A program made the position numbers and the translations under genes. Source: Fibrella rubiginis (GTDB taxonomy: Bacteria > Bacteroidota > Bacteroidia > Cytophagales > Spirosomataceae). Taken from it: a stretch of DNA of 64,000 nt. Location: the NCBI RefSeq assembly GCF_017353185.1, contig NZ_JAFMYV010000011.1:186001-250000 (forward strand), in the 5' to 3' direction. How positions within the stretch are numbered: the first letter of the stretch is position 1; the number at the start of each line of letters is the position of its first letter. Shown in pieces: positions 42,315 through 50,985 of the stretch. The notes under the pieces are model-generated. The model saw only the letters and a program-made list of their open reading frames with translations, was not told the DNA's origin and did not search any database.

Positions 42315-43847
42315 TTAATACCGGTCGTCGTCATCCTCATCTTCTTCCTCGCCAAAATGCTTGGTGGGGTCGAACATGGAGCCGACTAAGTCTTTGAATT
42401 GCAGACCGGTGTCTAAAGCTTTCTTGCCTACGAGTGAGTATTCGGCAATGCCATGGAGGGCAAATTCCATCATAAACAACCGTTCCTGCTTGCTCAAACG
42501 CGGATGAAACTGATCCACCAGATCGTCCAGCCCGTCGATGGTGCGGAGGCGGCTTTCGTAGTCGCGGTTGGGCAGGTCGTTCAGGATGTCCATCGTGTTG
42601 CCGTCGCCAAACCAGTCGGTGATCTTTTTGTACGGGTTACCGCGCTTGTCTTTCTTGGCCTTTTCCGGGTTGGGGAAGAAGTTCAGAAACTGGGTACGGA
42701 TGGCCTTACCGATCAGGTTTTGGGCCACAATGACGGGGCCTTCTACCTCGCCTTCATAGACCAGTTCCACTTTACCGCAAATGGCCGGAACCACGCCGTA
42801 CAGGTCGGCAATGCGCACGTAGGTCTCTTTTTCGCTGTTGAGCAACGTGCGGCGTTCGGCCGAAGACAGCAGATTTTCGTAGGCCGAAATGGTCATCCGC
42901 GCCGACACGCCACTCTTGGCATCGACGTATTCACTCTCACGGGCTTCCACGGCAATTTGCTCGATCAGGTCAGCTACCAGGTCGTTGGTTTTCACCAGGC
43001 CTTTCTGCTCGGTCTTCACTACGGCCTCTTGCTGGGTAATCTTCCGCCCCGTCTCGATGCTCTTAGGGTAGTGCGTCACAATCTGGCTGTCAATCCGGTC
43101 TTTCAGCGGCGTTACAATGCTGCCCCGGTTCGTATAGTCCTCAGGGTTAGCCGTAAACACAAACTGAATATCGAGCGGCAGGCGCAGCTTAAAGCCTCGA
43201 ATCTGAATATCGCCTTCCTGCAAAATATTGAACAAAGACACCTGAATACGGGCCTGTAAATCGGGCAATTCGTTGATCACGAAAATACACCGGTGCGAAC
43301 GGGGAATAAGGCCGAAGTGAATGGTGCGCTCATCAGAATAAGGCAGTTTCAACGTGGCCGCTTTGATGGGGTCAACGTCGCCCACAAGGTCAGCGACTGA
43401 TACATCGGGCGTAGCCAGTTTTTCGGTGTAGCGGTCAGCGCGGTGCATCCACGAAACAGGCGTAGCGTCGCCATGTTCGGCAATGAGATCAATGGCAAAC
43501 CGCGAAAGGGGCTGCATGGGATCATCATTCAGCTCAGAGCCTGACACCACCGGAATGTATTCATCCAGCAGGTTGACCATCAGACGGGCAATTCGGGTTT
43601 TGGCTTGTCCGCGCAGCCCCAGCAGGTTGATGTGGTGCATGGACAAAATAGCCCGTTCCACATCGGGGATAACCGTTTCCTCGTAGCCCCAGATACCGGG
43701 AAACACCGTTTCTTTTGCCCTGATCTTTTGAATCAGATTCTCGCGAAGTTCCTGTTTGATTGCCCTGGGCTGATACCCGGCCGCTTTCAGCTCGCCAAGG
43801 GTTTTTATGGCCAATAATTCCTTTGCTTTCAGGTTGTGGTAACTCAT
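42315..43847 (-). CDS. AAA+ ATPase related to magnesium-chelatase/MoxR type
   Basis: 510 aa from the ATG at 43847 (MSYHNLKAKELLAIKTL). The open frame further upstream to 44006 is read through hairpin B and should be ignored. Walker A is LLGLRGQAKTRIARL (~residue 80), Walker B-like IFVINELPDL, sensor-1 FVFTANPEDYTNRG, and RxxR-like CPLKDRID region follows. It matches a Bacteroidota group annotated as sigma-54-interacting or ChlI-like ATPase. The tail is a string of Glu/Asp (EEEDEDDDDRY). MoxR-type ATPases usually work with vWA proteins; none is adjacent here. Confidence 0.87.
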   Translation of the reverse strand: MSYHNLKAKELLAIKTLGELKAAGYQPRAIKQELRENLIQKIRAKETVFPGIWGYEETVIPDVERAILSMHHINLLGLRGQAKTRIARLMVNLLDEYIPVVSGSELNDDPMQPLSRFAIDLIAEHGDATPVSWMHRADRYTEKLATPDVSVADLVGDVDPIKAATLKLPYSDERTIHFGLIPRSHRCIFVINELPDLQARIQVSLFNILQEGDIQIRGFKLRLPLDIQFVFTANPEDYTNRGSIVTPLKDRIDSQIVTHYPKSIETGRKITQQEAVVKTEQKGLVKTNDLVADLIEQIAVEARESEYVDAKSGVSARMTISAYENLLSSAERRTLLNSEKETYVRIADLYGVVPAICGKVELVYEGEVEGPVIVAQNLIGKAIRTQFLNFFPNPEKAKKDKRGNPYKKITDWFGDGNTMDILNDLPNRDYESRLRTIDGLDDLVDQFHPRLSKQERLFMMEFALHGIAEYSLVGKKALDTGLQFKDLVGSMFDPTKHFGEEEDEDDDDRY

Positions 43848-43863
43848 TCGTTGGGGGAGTTTC

Positions 43864-43963
43864 TTAATGAACAATGTATAATGAACAATGTACAATGGTT
43901 GCTCACGTGAGAGTAGGCTGACGCGAAGCCATTGTACATTGTTCATTATACATTGTTCATTAA
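43864..43963. repeat. Heptamer hairpin B (35-bp perfect arms)
   Basis: Arms 43864-43898 and 43929-43963 are exact reverse complements. The arm is a run of 7-nt words ATGAACA-ATGTATA, repeated once with one change in the second word. The 30-nt loop contains its own palindrome (CTCACGTGAG, 43902-43911) and GGCTGACGCGAAGCC, which matches the core found beside the loop in the other elements. It lies 16 nt upstream of the AAA+ gene start, in its leader. Confidence 0.93.
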
Positions 43964-44005
43964 ACGAAACAGCCTTTTCCGGCAAATGGTTTGGGGGCGG
44001 GGGCA

Positions 44006-44037
44006 TTTGGCACCCCCACGTAAATGGGCTAAATTTG
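44006..44037 (+). promoter_or_regulatory. Promoter of the IPT/TIG gene
   Basis: TTTG (44006-44009), 20-nt spacer, TAAATTTG (44030-44037): full consensus. The ATG is 26 nt further on at 44064. Confidence 0.75.
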
Positions 44038-44063
44038 GTTACGCTTAGCTAGTCCTGATCTTA

Positions 44064-46115
44064 ATGAAAAACGAGTTACCTGGTTTCTTTTGGTGTCTTC
44101 TTTTAGTGTATGTAGCCTGGGGCTGCAAGGTAGAACAGTACCCACCCGAACTCTGGGCCGTATCACCAAACCGGTACGAAATTGGCCGACCCGTTGAACT
44201 TAAAGGCGCTCAGTTTGGCGATTCCCCCCGCGTTACGTTTGGTCAGGCCGAAGCCGCCGTAGAAGCCGCTATTCAGTCGAAGACAGACCAGTCACTCATT
44301 GTTATCGTGCCCCGCGTGGCCACCGGTGCTACTCAGATTCAGGTAGCCAACAGCCAGGGGATGACGCCGCCGCTGTCGTTTACGGTATTGCAGCCACAGC
44401 CCGCATTGGGCAACGTATCACCGGCCAATGCCCCTCCCGGTGCCACAATTCGTGTGTTGGGCGAAAACCTGGACCGTATTCAAAGCGTTAAATTCGATAC
44501 CACCAGCGCCACCTCGTTTACGGTGGTGTCGCCCTCTGAAGTGCAGGTCATCATCCCGACCAGGCTAAACAGAGGGCAGTCTACCCTGGTGATCACGACC
44601 GAAGGTGGCCAGTTTCGGTTTCCCTACCTGGTGGCAGGCACACCCGAGATCACGGGCTTTACCCCCAAACGGGGCCGCGCCGGGCAGGAGGTTGTCATCA
44701 CGGGCCGATACTTTACCGACGGCACCGTGCGGATCAATCGTGCGCTGGTAGACCCCGCCACCATCCGCATTACCGACACTGAGATTAAAGGTGTCATTCC
44801 CAAAGAAGCCAGCACAGGCCGCATCTCGGTCACTACGTTCGACAAGCTCATTGGCACCAGCGCCGACAGTATGTACATCGCTAACCAGCCAACCATCACT
44901 ACTGGCGGTCTGGGGCAAACGGAGGGCATTGTGGGCGATAAATTTCTCATTACGGGCCTGAGCTTCCTCGACGTAACGAGCGTGACCTTCGGCACGACAG
45001 CGGCTACGTTCCGCGTAGTGAGCGACACCCAGGTGGAGGTGACAGTGCCTGCCCGCACGCTACCCGGCGAAGTAGCCATCACGCTTAGCGGATTGGGTGG
45101 CTCGGTGAGCAGCCAGCCGTTCCTGTATATTTTGCCACCAGCTAACCTGACGTTTTCACCACTGCGCCGTGGTAAAAACAAGCTGGTGTCGGTGACAGGG
45201 CAAAACCTCACACGCATCACCCAGGTAACGCTCAACGGCAAGCCTGTGAGCGTTCACACACGCACAGAAGGCACTGATCTTCAATTTTTTGTGCCAACAG
45301 ATGCCACTTCCGGTCCCATTGCCGTAACGAATCGTGCGGGCACCACCACCTCGACCAAGTCGCTCACCGTGGTGCAAACACCTGTGGTCACCGATTACCC
45401 CCGACGGGCGGCCGTGGGGCGGCGGATGGTGCTGAAAGGGCAGAACCTGAAAGATGGGGTAGTGCAGTTTGCCGGTGCCGCCGCCCCTGCCGTCAACGAT
45501 GGCCGCAACGAGGATACCGAACTATGGGTGATCGTGCCCAACGACGCACAGACGGGTCAGTTTACTGTTACCACCGACGCGCCCGAAGTGTTTCCGTCTG
45601 AGTTGTTTACCCCCATCCGGCCCGTGACAAATATTGCCTTCACGCCCGCAAGCGGCAAAGCAGGGGCCGAAATCGTGGTGACGGGTCAGGTGATCGACGA
45701 CGTGACCGACGTCCGGTTTGGGGGCGGGGCTTCACTATCTGCGTCGTTCCGCAAAGAAGCTACGTCACTGCGGGTGATCATTCCCGCCAACGCCACCGAC
45801 GGCACCATCTGCCTTACAAACCCGGCCGGGATTGCCTGCTCGGTAGCTAAATTCAACGTGTATCAGTTGGTAAGCGGGCTGGCCTTTACGCCAAAAACCG
45901 GCAAAACAGGTACAGAAATAACCTTCACCGGCCAACACCTGTCCGACGTGACAGAGGTACGTTTCGGGGCGGGCAACTCATCTCCCGCTACGTTCCGACT
46001 GGTAGGTAACACCCTGGTTGCCACGCTACCTCCCGACGCTACCACCGGCACCGTTTGCCTCACCACCCCCGCCGGCACGATCTGTACGCTGGAGGCATTT
46101 GGGGTGACGAATTAG
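44064..46115 (+). CDS. Lipoprotein with tandem IPT/TIG repeats
   Basis: 683 aa. The N-terminal signal ends at VAWGC (Cys about 21), a plausible lipobox. The rest is a chain of about eight IPT/TIG immunoglobulin-like repeats of ~80 residues, each with a start such as ALGNVSPANAPPGATIRVLGENL or ITGFTPKRGRAGQEVVITG and a final strand. The last two repeats are close copies (SGKAGAEIVVTGQ; TGKTGTEITFTGQ). It is probably a cell-surface adhesion or carbohydrate-binding protein. Its stop codon lies in the left arm of hairpin C. Confidence 0.85.
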   Translation: MKNELPGFFWCLLLVYVAWGCKVEQYPPELWAVSPNRYEIGRPVELKGAQFGDSPRVTFGQAEAAVEAAIQSKTDQSLIVIVPRVATGATQIQVANSQGMTPPLSFTVLQPQPALGNVSPANAPPGATIRVLGENLDRIQSVKFDTTSATSFTVVSPSEVQVIIPTRLNRGQSTLVITTEGGQFRFPYLVAGTPEITGFTPKRGRAGQEVVITGRYFTDGTVRINRALVDPATIRITDTEIKGVIPKEASTGRISVTTFDKLIGTSADSMYIANQPTITTGGLGQTEGIVGDKFLITGLSFLDVTSVTFGTTAATFRVVSDTQVEVTVPARTLPGEVAITLSGLGGSVSSQPFLYILPPANLTFSPLRRGKNKLVSVTGQNLTRITQVTLNGKPVSVHTRTEGTDLQFFVPTDATSGPIAVTNRAGTTTSTKSLTVVQTPVVTDYPRRAAVGRRMVLKGQNLKDGVVQFAGAAAPAVNDGRNEDTELWVIVPNDAQTGQFTVTTDAPEVFPSELFTPIRPVTNIAFTPASGKAGAEIVVTGQVIDDVTDVRFGGGASLSASFRKEATSLRVIIPANATDGTICLTNPAGIACSVAKFNVYQLVSGLAFTPKTGKTGTEITFTGQHLSDVTEVRFGAGNSSPATFRLVGNTLVATLPPDATTGTVCLTTPAGTICTLEAFGVTN

Positions 46116-46251
46116 TTTAACGTTTAATGTCTAACGTCTAGGCGACCCCGTCTAAAGTTGGCTGACGCACGCACCTGTACTCTGGCGTCAGCCAACTTTA
46201 GACGGGGTCGCCTAGACGTTAGACATTAAACGTTAAACGTTAAACTAATTC
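46109..46251. repeat. Heptamer hairpin C (arms differ by one heptamer)
   Basis: Left arm 46109-46168 (60 nt) and right arm 46185-46251 (67 nt) pair perfectly except that the right arm has one extra copy of the word GTTTAAC (in left-arm sense). The words run GTTTAAC-GTTTAAT and continue as GTCTAAC, GTCTAGG, CGACCCC, GTCTAAA in strict 7-nt phase, ending in GTTGGCTGACGC beside a 16-nt loop. The element contains both stop codons of the convergent flanking genes, in its outermost bases. Confidence 0.95.
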
Positions 46252-47659
46252 ATTGCATCGCCTTCCAGCGCAGGGCGTTGATGTTCTGCCCAATAAGGCG
46301 TCCTTCTTTCAGGCCGGCTTCGTTGTCCTGCCGGGTGTGAATGCCACCCAGAATGCGCGACCAACCCGACTCTTCGGCGGCTTCCCAGAATGACCGGTAA
46401 GACCGTGCTTTAAAATCGGTGTTCCGTTTGGCATCCCGCATCCGACCTACGTGCGAATCGTCGGTGAAGGAGAACGCAGAGCCATATAGGTCGGTAAGCA
46501 CAATAGCCGTAGCGGCTGACTGCGTTGAATGGCCGGACGAGAATCCCGGAAATGGTGGAGCTGGCCAAAACGGCACCCAGTTGGGGTCGATGGTGCGGCG
46601 CACAAAGGTGTAGGGCCGTTCGTTGTTGTAGGCAAATTTGCACTTCCAGCAGGCCACAAACGCATCAGAAACGGCAATACCTACGCGGGCAAATGTTTCG
46701 GCCGTTTTGGCCAGATTGGCCTTGTCGGCCAGAACGGCAATGCGGGCCAGGTTGTATGAATGGCCGGGTGGTGTGAAGGTCTCGCTGGGGTCGTCGGCCC
46801 ACCAAACGGCAATCTCTTTTTCCTCCTGTGTCAGGCTCGTATTCTTGGCATATACCTCCAGATACTGCGCAAAATAGCTCGACGTAGTTAGTGTAGACAT
46901 GGGCAGCGGTATGGGCATAGGCAGCGTTTGAGTGCTGCTCAGAAATGTCCGGTTCTTACCCCAGTAGGGCTGCATCGGTATTTTACGGCCATTCTCGGTT
47001 GGTTGCCAGGCACCCGGATCTGTCGGTACTACATAGTCGGTGGGGAAATTGCGGCTGTAGCCTTCGTGACCACCGTCCGTTTTCGACCAGTCGAACACAG
47101 CGGCACCAACGGCTTTCCCATAGGCCAACGAGCGGGCATCCTGTTCCGTATCAGAGCTTTTGAACTGGTCGGTATAGAGCGTTTCCAGCGAGTCGATACG
47201 CTTTTTGTAGGCAGCGCTCGTGTTTGCGAACAGCCCGCGCAGCACCTCGGCCTGGGCGGCGTTGGCACTCAGTGCCCAGTTGTAGGTCTTGTTAGCTTCA
47301 GTAACGGGCAAACTGGTCAGGCCCTGCAGTTGCCGGGCCAATGACTGGTTGGCCGGCATGCCGGCCACCACGGCTTCGTACATGGCAATACCCGCATACC
47401 CAAACGTACGCGAAGCCACAGGTGGCGTAAAGCCGGGGCTGTTGCGAATCAGTTTCAGGTGCATATCGCTCCAGCCAAGGGGCACCTGATTGCTATAGGT
47501 GGTAGCGTTCGTTACCTGGGGCGTCACTGGCGTTGTGATTTCACCCGGACGACACGCCTGAAGCACTACCACAGCCATAAGTATGACGGGCAGTGCGCGT
47601 TTTTTTCGGGCAACTGACTGAGCAGATGGCCGTAAAGGGAAAGGTGGTTGTTGCGTCAT
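46250..47659 (-). CDS. Vanadium haloperoxidase / PAP2-like lipoprotein
   Basis: 469 aa from the ATG at 47659; then a hydrophobic segment LPVILMAVVVLQAC gives a lipobox Cys near 36. The open frame extends to 47710. The acid-phosphatase/haloperoxidase signature is complete: KFAYNNERPYTFVRR (K...RP), PFPGFSSGHSTQSA (PSGH) and SRILGGIHTRQDNEAG (SR...H...D). It matches the vanadium-dependent haloperoxidase-like group in Bacteroidota. Haloperoxidase or phosphatase activity cannot be distinguished. Stop codon lies at the edge of hairpin C. Confidence 0.9.
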   Translation of the reverse strand: MTQQPPFPLRPSAQSVARKKRALPVILMAVVVLQACRPGEITTPVTPQVTNATTYSNQVPLGWSDMHLKLIRNSPGFTPPVASRTFGYAGIAMYEAVVAGMPANQSLARQLQGLTSLPVTEANKTYNWALSANAAQAEVLRGLFANTSAAYKKRIDSLETLYTDQFKSSDTEQDARSLAYGKAVGAAVFDWSKTDGGHEGYSRNFPTDYVVPTDPGAWQPTENGRKIPMQPYWGKNRTFLSSTQTLPMPIPLPMSTLTTSSYFAQYLEVYAKNTSLTQEEKEIAVWWADDPSETFTPPGHSYNLARIAVLADKANLAKTAETFARVGIAVSDAFVACWKCKFAYNNERPYTFVRRTIDPNWVPFWPAPPFPGFSSGHSTQSAATAIVLTDLYGSAFSFTDDSHVGRMRDAKRNTDFKARSYRSFWEAAEESGWSRILGGIHTRQDNEAGLKEGRLIGQNINALRWKAMQ

Positions 47660-47838
47660 AAAAAGAGTTTGTACGTTGCCTGTGTTCATCGGCAGGATAC
47701 AGTCAGTCAACTATTTAGCAAAAACGAGGCCAAAAGCAGACTGACCTTCTGCGCCTTTTCTCTTGGACCCGGTAAAAGAAAATACAACGAAAAGGCCTTA
47801 ATTCGCGCTCTACGTTATCCCTAACCTGCTTTTGCACG

Positions 47839-48783
47839 ATGCTACGATACCTGTTCCTATGCCTGTTGACGGCCTATAGCCTGAGTGGCCTGGCGCAATC
47901 ACGGCGGCGGTTAAACGCCATGCCTACCGTTACGACCAATGCCCCTGTGCCGGTGATGACGGCTCCGCAGCCACACCTGCTGGAAGGCGTTACACTCAAT
48001 AGCTCCCTGCTGAACCGGGGCGTGCGCTATTCGGTCATTCTACCCCCAGACTACTACACTTCCAACCGCCGTTACCCGGTGGTTTATCTTCTCCACGGCT
48101 ATTCGGATGATGAAACCGGCTGGACGCAGTTTGGCGAAGCCGACCACATCATCGACGAAGGTGTGCGCAAGGGGACCCTGCCTTCCATGATTGTGGTCAT
48201 GCCCGACGCCGGCGTAACCTGGTACATGAACGACTACCAGAACAAGACCCGCTACGAAGACATGTTTGTGACCGAGTTCATCCCGCATATCGACTCAACG
48301 TACCGCACCCGCACGAAGCGCGAATTTCGGGGTATATCGGGCCTGTCGATGGGGGGCCACGGGTCGCTGCTGCTGGCTATGCACCACCCCGATCTGTTTG
48401 GGTCATGTGCGGCCCTGAGCGCGGCAGTGTTTACGGATAAAGACATCGTGAACACGCCTGAAGACCGGTACAACAACGTATTTAGCTTTCTGTTTAGCGG
48501 TCCCGTTACGGGCGAAGCCCGACTGACAGCACACTACAAACGCAACAGCCCCATGGTGCTGGCAGCCTCGGCACCAGAGGGTGATCTTAAGAAAGTGCGC
48601 TGGTACCTCGACTGTGGCGACGACGATTTCCTGTCTGCCGCCAATGCGCAATTGCACATGACGCTGCTGGACCGCAAAATTCCCCATGAATACCGCGTTC
48701 GCGACGGTGCCCACACCTGGAGCTACTGGCGCACTGGCCTCCCCGACGCGCTGGACTTCATTGGCAAGAGTTTTCACCGGTAA
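47839..48783 (+). CDS. Secreted esterase D/PutativeEsterase-family alpha/beta hydrolase
   Basis: 314 aa with signal peptide (YSLSGLAQ, cleavage near 20). PF00756-type hydrolase: VVYLLHGYSDDETGWTQFG, nucleophile Ser in ISGLSMGGHGSLLLA, and final His in DGAHTWSYWRTGL. Members act as feruloyl- or acetyl-xylan-type esterases or mycolyl transferases; substrate unknown. A -7-like TGCTTTTG (47827-47834) ends 4 nt before the ATG. It is followed by hairpin D and coaX in the same direction. Confidence 0.9.
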   Translation: MLRYLFLCLLTAYSLSGLAQSRRRLNAMPTVTTNAPVPVMTAPQPHLLEGVTLNSSLLNRGVRYSVILPPDYYTSNRRYPVVYLLHGYSDDETGWTQFGEADHIIDEGVRKGTLPSMIVVMPDAGVTWYMNDYQNKTRYEDMFVTEFIPHIDSTYRTRTKREFRGISGLSMGGHGSLLLAMHHPDLFGSCAALSAAVFTDKDIVNTPEDRYNNVFSFLFSGPVTGEARLTAHYKRNSPMVLAASAPEGDLKKVRWYLDCGDDDFLSAANAQLHMTLLDRKIPHEYRVRDGAHTWSYWRTGLPDALDFIGKSFHR

Positions 48784-48868
48784 AAAGAAGTAAGAAGCAA
48801 GATAGAAGAGCCAAGGCTTTCGTTCAACCCTCTTGTCTCTCACTTCTTGTTTCTTGTTCCTCCTTCCA
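48784..48868. repeat. Heptamer hairpin D (diverged arms)
   Basis: Fills the whole gap between the esterase stop (48783) and the coaX ATG (48869). The left part reads AAGAAGT-AAGAAGC then AAGATAG and AAGAGCC. The reverse complement of the right part has AAGAAAC-AAGAAGT, then AAGAGGG. The two sides thus use the same word family but pair only partly, so this looks like an old or decaying copy. Its words are those of hairpin G. A GGCTTTCG close to the loop resembles the shared core. Confidence 0.7.
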
Positions 48869-49651
48869 ATGACCCTCACCATCGACATCGGTAATTCGGA
48901 TATTGTGGTTGGCTATTATGCCGATGATGCCTGGCAACACGTTTGGCGCGTACCCAGCCGCCCGGCTCAGTCGGCCGCGTTTTATCAGCGCCAACTACGT
49001 ATGTGGCTGCTGGAGGCCGACCTGCCCCTAAGCAGTGTTCACCGGTCGGTGATTAGCAGCGTAGTGCCAGCCCTCACCAGCAACGTGCGCGAAGCTGTGG
49101 CCGAACTGTTTGCGGTGATGCCCGTGGTGGTGGGACCTGGCGTGTATCCATACCTACCCGTTGAGGTGGTGCGCCCGCAGGAAGTTGGCACCGATCTGGT
49201 AGCCAACGCCGTGGCTGCACTGTCGCAGTTTAAACAGAACTGTGTGGTGGTCGATTTTGGCACGGCATTAACATTTACAACGGTGTCGGCTACGGGCAAA
49301 ATGCTGGGCATTGCCATCACACCCGGCCTGAAAACGGCTATTCGGTCGTTGTTTGCCAACACGGCGCAACTGCCCGAAGTACCCATTGAAATGCCCGCCT
49401 CAGCGTTGGGCACCAATACCGTGCTGGCGATTCAGGCAGGGGTAGTCATGGGCTACGAAAGTCTGGTGCGTGGCATGATTGCCCGCATCCGCGCTGAGCT
49501 AAATGGCGACTGCATTGCCGTGGCTACGGGCGGGCTTTCGCAGGCCATTCCAAGTCTGCACAATGAGTTTGTGGCCGTAGTGCCCTCACTTACCCTCGAC
49601 GGCATACGGCTCATCGGCGACTACGTACCCGCCGAGGGACATCGGGTCTGA
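48869..49651 (+). CDS. coaX: Type III pantothenate kinase
   Basis: 260 aa from the ATG at 48869; the frame upstream to 48833 is repeat DNA. The ASKHA-fold motifs are present: LTIDIGNSDIVVGYY (phosphate 1), EVGTDLVANAVAAL and VVDFGTALTFTTV (phosphate 2), and GIAITPGLKTAIRSLF with the adenosine region later. It phosphorylates pantothenate in the first step of CoA synthesis, in the cytoplasm. Length is normal for CoaX. Confidence 0.95.
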   Translation: MTLTIDIGNSDIVVGYYADDAWQHVWRVPSRPAQSAAFYQRQLRMWLLEADLPLSSVHRSVISSVVPALTSNVREAVAELFAVMPVVVGPGVYPYLPVEVVRPQEVGTDLVANAVAALSQFKQNCVVVDFGTALTFTTVSATGKMLGIAITPGLKTAIRSLFANTAQLPEVPIEMPASALGTNTVLAIQAGVVMGYESLVRGMIARIRAELNGDCIAVATGGLSQAIPSLHNEFVAVVPSLTLDGIRLIGDYVPAEGHRV

Positions 49652-49972
49652 GGCATCATCACCTCGTTTGTTATTCTACTACATCGTAGAGATCGCTCCC
49701 CAACTACATGATAGACAAGTGTTTAGTAAATTTATTTTGCGCATAGCAGCTTTATTTCTGCCTGGTTAATCAACTGGCTCAGGCCGCACTAAAAGCAGAA
49801 TTTTAAGCCATAGAGGCCCTTTTTGCCGCACGTTCACAAACTTGTTGGCACAGAGTAGCAGGCCATACAATAAGGTGCCTTTTTGCTGGCACGACTTTCT
49901 TTATCCCTGTTGACGTACACCTGATACGATACTACCTCTGGCGGTATCGGTATATAAAAACGCTCAACAACT
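49652..49972. other. 320-nt intergenic region with one inverted repeat
   Basis: No gene is supported here. An inverted repeat CGATAC (49927-49932) / GTATCG (49944-49949), within ATAC/GTAT flanks, lies 24 nt before the ATG of the next gene. Its right side GGCGGTAT is identical to half of the ATACC-N8-GGTAT palindrome seen at the kinase loci, but there is no TTTG box at 22 nt. The rest is unremarkable. Confidence 0.4.
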
Positions 49973-50677
49973 ATGAAACATGTTTTTCTTCTGCTCCTGA
50001 TCTGGAGCCTGTCGCTGACTGCTGCATGGGGCAGTAATGATGTCTGGAACAACGGCTACGTAACCTTGCCGGATGGCCAGAGAATAGAAGGTCAGCTCAA
50101 CTACAACTGGAAGGCCGAGGTATTGCGGGTAAAAATCTCCGACGGCACAGCCAAAGCCTACTCGGCCAGTCGCGTTCGTTCATTTGCTTACTTCGATGAC
50201 GAGCAGAACCTCCTGCGGCGATTCAGCGCCATAGCTTTCGCTGGTCCCGACGATACGCGGCGGTTTGTATTTATGGAAGAATGTACCGTTGGTAAGCTAT
50301 CGGTGTATCGTCGGTTGCACCACGCGCACGAATTTATCAAGATGGGCCGCCCGTCTCTGTTCGGCAGCGACCGGGAGATGATCAAGGATTATGACAATTT
50401 TGACTATATAGTCCTGGATGATACGCAAGTAACAGACCTCCAGCATTTTAGCACGGACCTTTGGCCTCAAATGCAAAGTGAGTTTAGTGGGCCTCTCGGC
50501 GATTACGTTAAAACACGCCAACTGGACATTACGTCTACTGTGGCAAAGCTAATGCTCATCAATCAGTACAATTACCTGAAAATCAAGGCCGATGAAAATG
50601 CAGTAGCCACAGAGGAAGAAACTCCGGAAAGTGGATCGGTAGAGCCAGCGGCAGGTATTAACAGCGCACAGGAATAG
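49973..50677 (+). CDS. Secreted protein of unknown function
   Basis: 234 aa with signal peptide MKHVFLLLLIWSLSLTAAWG. The mature part starts with a strand-rich segment (NNGYVTLPDGQRIEGQLNYN; VLRVKISDGTAKAYSASRVRSFAYFD), as in small Bacteroidota proteins that resemble the transmembrane-linked DUF of stress genes, then a helical region and an acidic Ser/Glu tail. No family recognised with confidence. It is convergent with the Arc-like gene at 50687. Confidence 0.75.
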   Translation: MKHVFLLLLIWSLSLTAAWGSNDVWNNGYVTLPDGQRIEGQLNYNWKAEVLRVKISDGTAKAYSASRVRSFAYFDDEQNLLRRFSAIAFAGPDDTRRFVFMEECTVGKLSVYRRLHHAHEFIKMGRPSLFGSDREMIKDYDNFDYIVLDDTQVTDLQHFSTDLWPQMQSEFSGPLGDYVKTRQLDITSTVAKLMLINQYNYLKIKADENAVATEEETPESGSVEPAAGINSAQE

Positions 50678-50686
50678 CCCCCCACG

Positions 50687-50878
50687 TCAACTGGCGGGTT
50701 CGTCTTTTTCGGTATCTCTCGTGTCTTTCGGCAAACTCTTTTTGCGCTTCCGTAGGGCCTCAGCCAGCAGGTATTCGATTTGTCCGTTCACACTCCTGAA
50801 CTCGGCCTGCGCCCAGCGTTCCAGTTCAGCCAGCGTTTCGGGGCTAATCCGCAACAGAAATCCTTTCTTTTCAGCCAT
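50687..50878 (-). CDS. Arc-like ribbon-helix-helix protein
   Basis: 63 aa. [18 protein letters not shown] is a beta strand followed by helix A and [19 protein letters not shown] is helix B, the ribbon-helix-helix pattern of Arc/MetJ-type DNA-binding proteins. A charged tail ([16 protein letters not shown]) follows. It lies downstream of the SPFH gene in the same direction, with hairpin E in the 105-nt gap. This pairing, RHH with SPFH, occurs in many Bacteroidota as I recall. It might repress its own operon; no toxin partner is present. Confidence 0.8.
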   Translation of the reverse strand: MAEKKGFLLRISPETLAELERWAQAEFRSVNGQIEYLLAEALRKRKKSLPKDTRDTEKDEPAS

Positions 50879-50887
50879 AAGTAAAAG

Positions 50888-50985
50888 AGTGGTAAGCGGT
50901 GAGTGATGAACGGTGAGTTTGCTTACGCCAAAGCAATTATGTAGGCGTAAGCAAACTCACCGTTCATCACTCACCACTTACCACT
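50888..50985. repeat. Heptamer hairpin E (42-bp arms)
   Basis: Arms 50888-50929 and 50944-50985 pair with one mismatch (50897) and a 14-nt loop. Words in 7-nt phase: GTGGTAA-GCGGTGA, then GTGATGA, ACGGTGA, and the core GTTTGCTTACGCC next to the loop. The right arm contains the stop codon of the SPFH gene, and the left arm ends 10 nt before the Arc-like ATG, so the element lies inside a probable two-gene transcript. Confidence 0.93.

Noticed and set aside
43848-44006. N-terminal 53-residue extension of the AAA+ ATPase
   Set aside because: The extension is translated from hairpin B (repeat words) and the promoter of the divergent gene; the ATG at 43847 starts the conserved protein.
49834-50052. 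72-aa minus-strand ORF in the 49.7 kb gap
   Set aside because: It runs into the signal peptide of the gene at 49973 in antisense, with no own promoter or motif.
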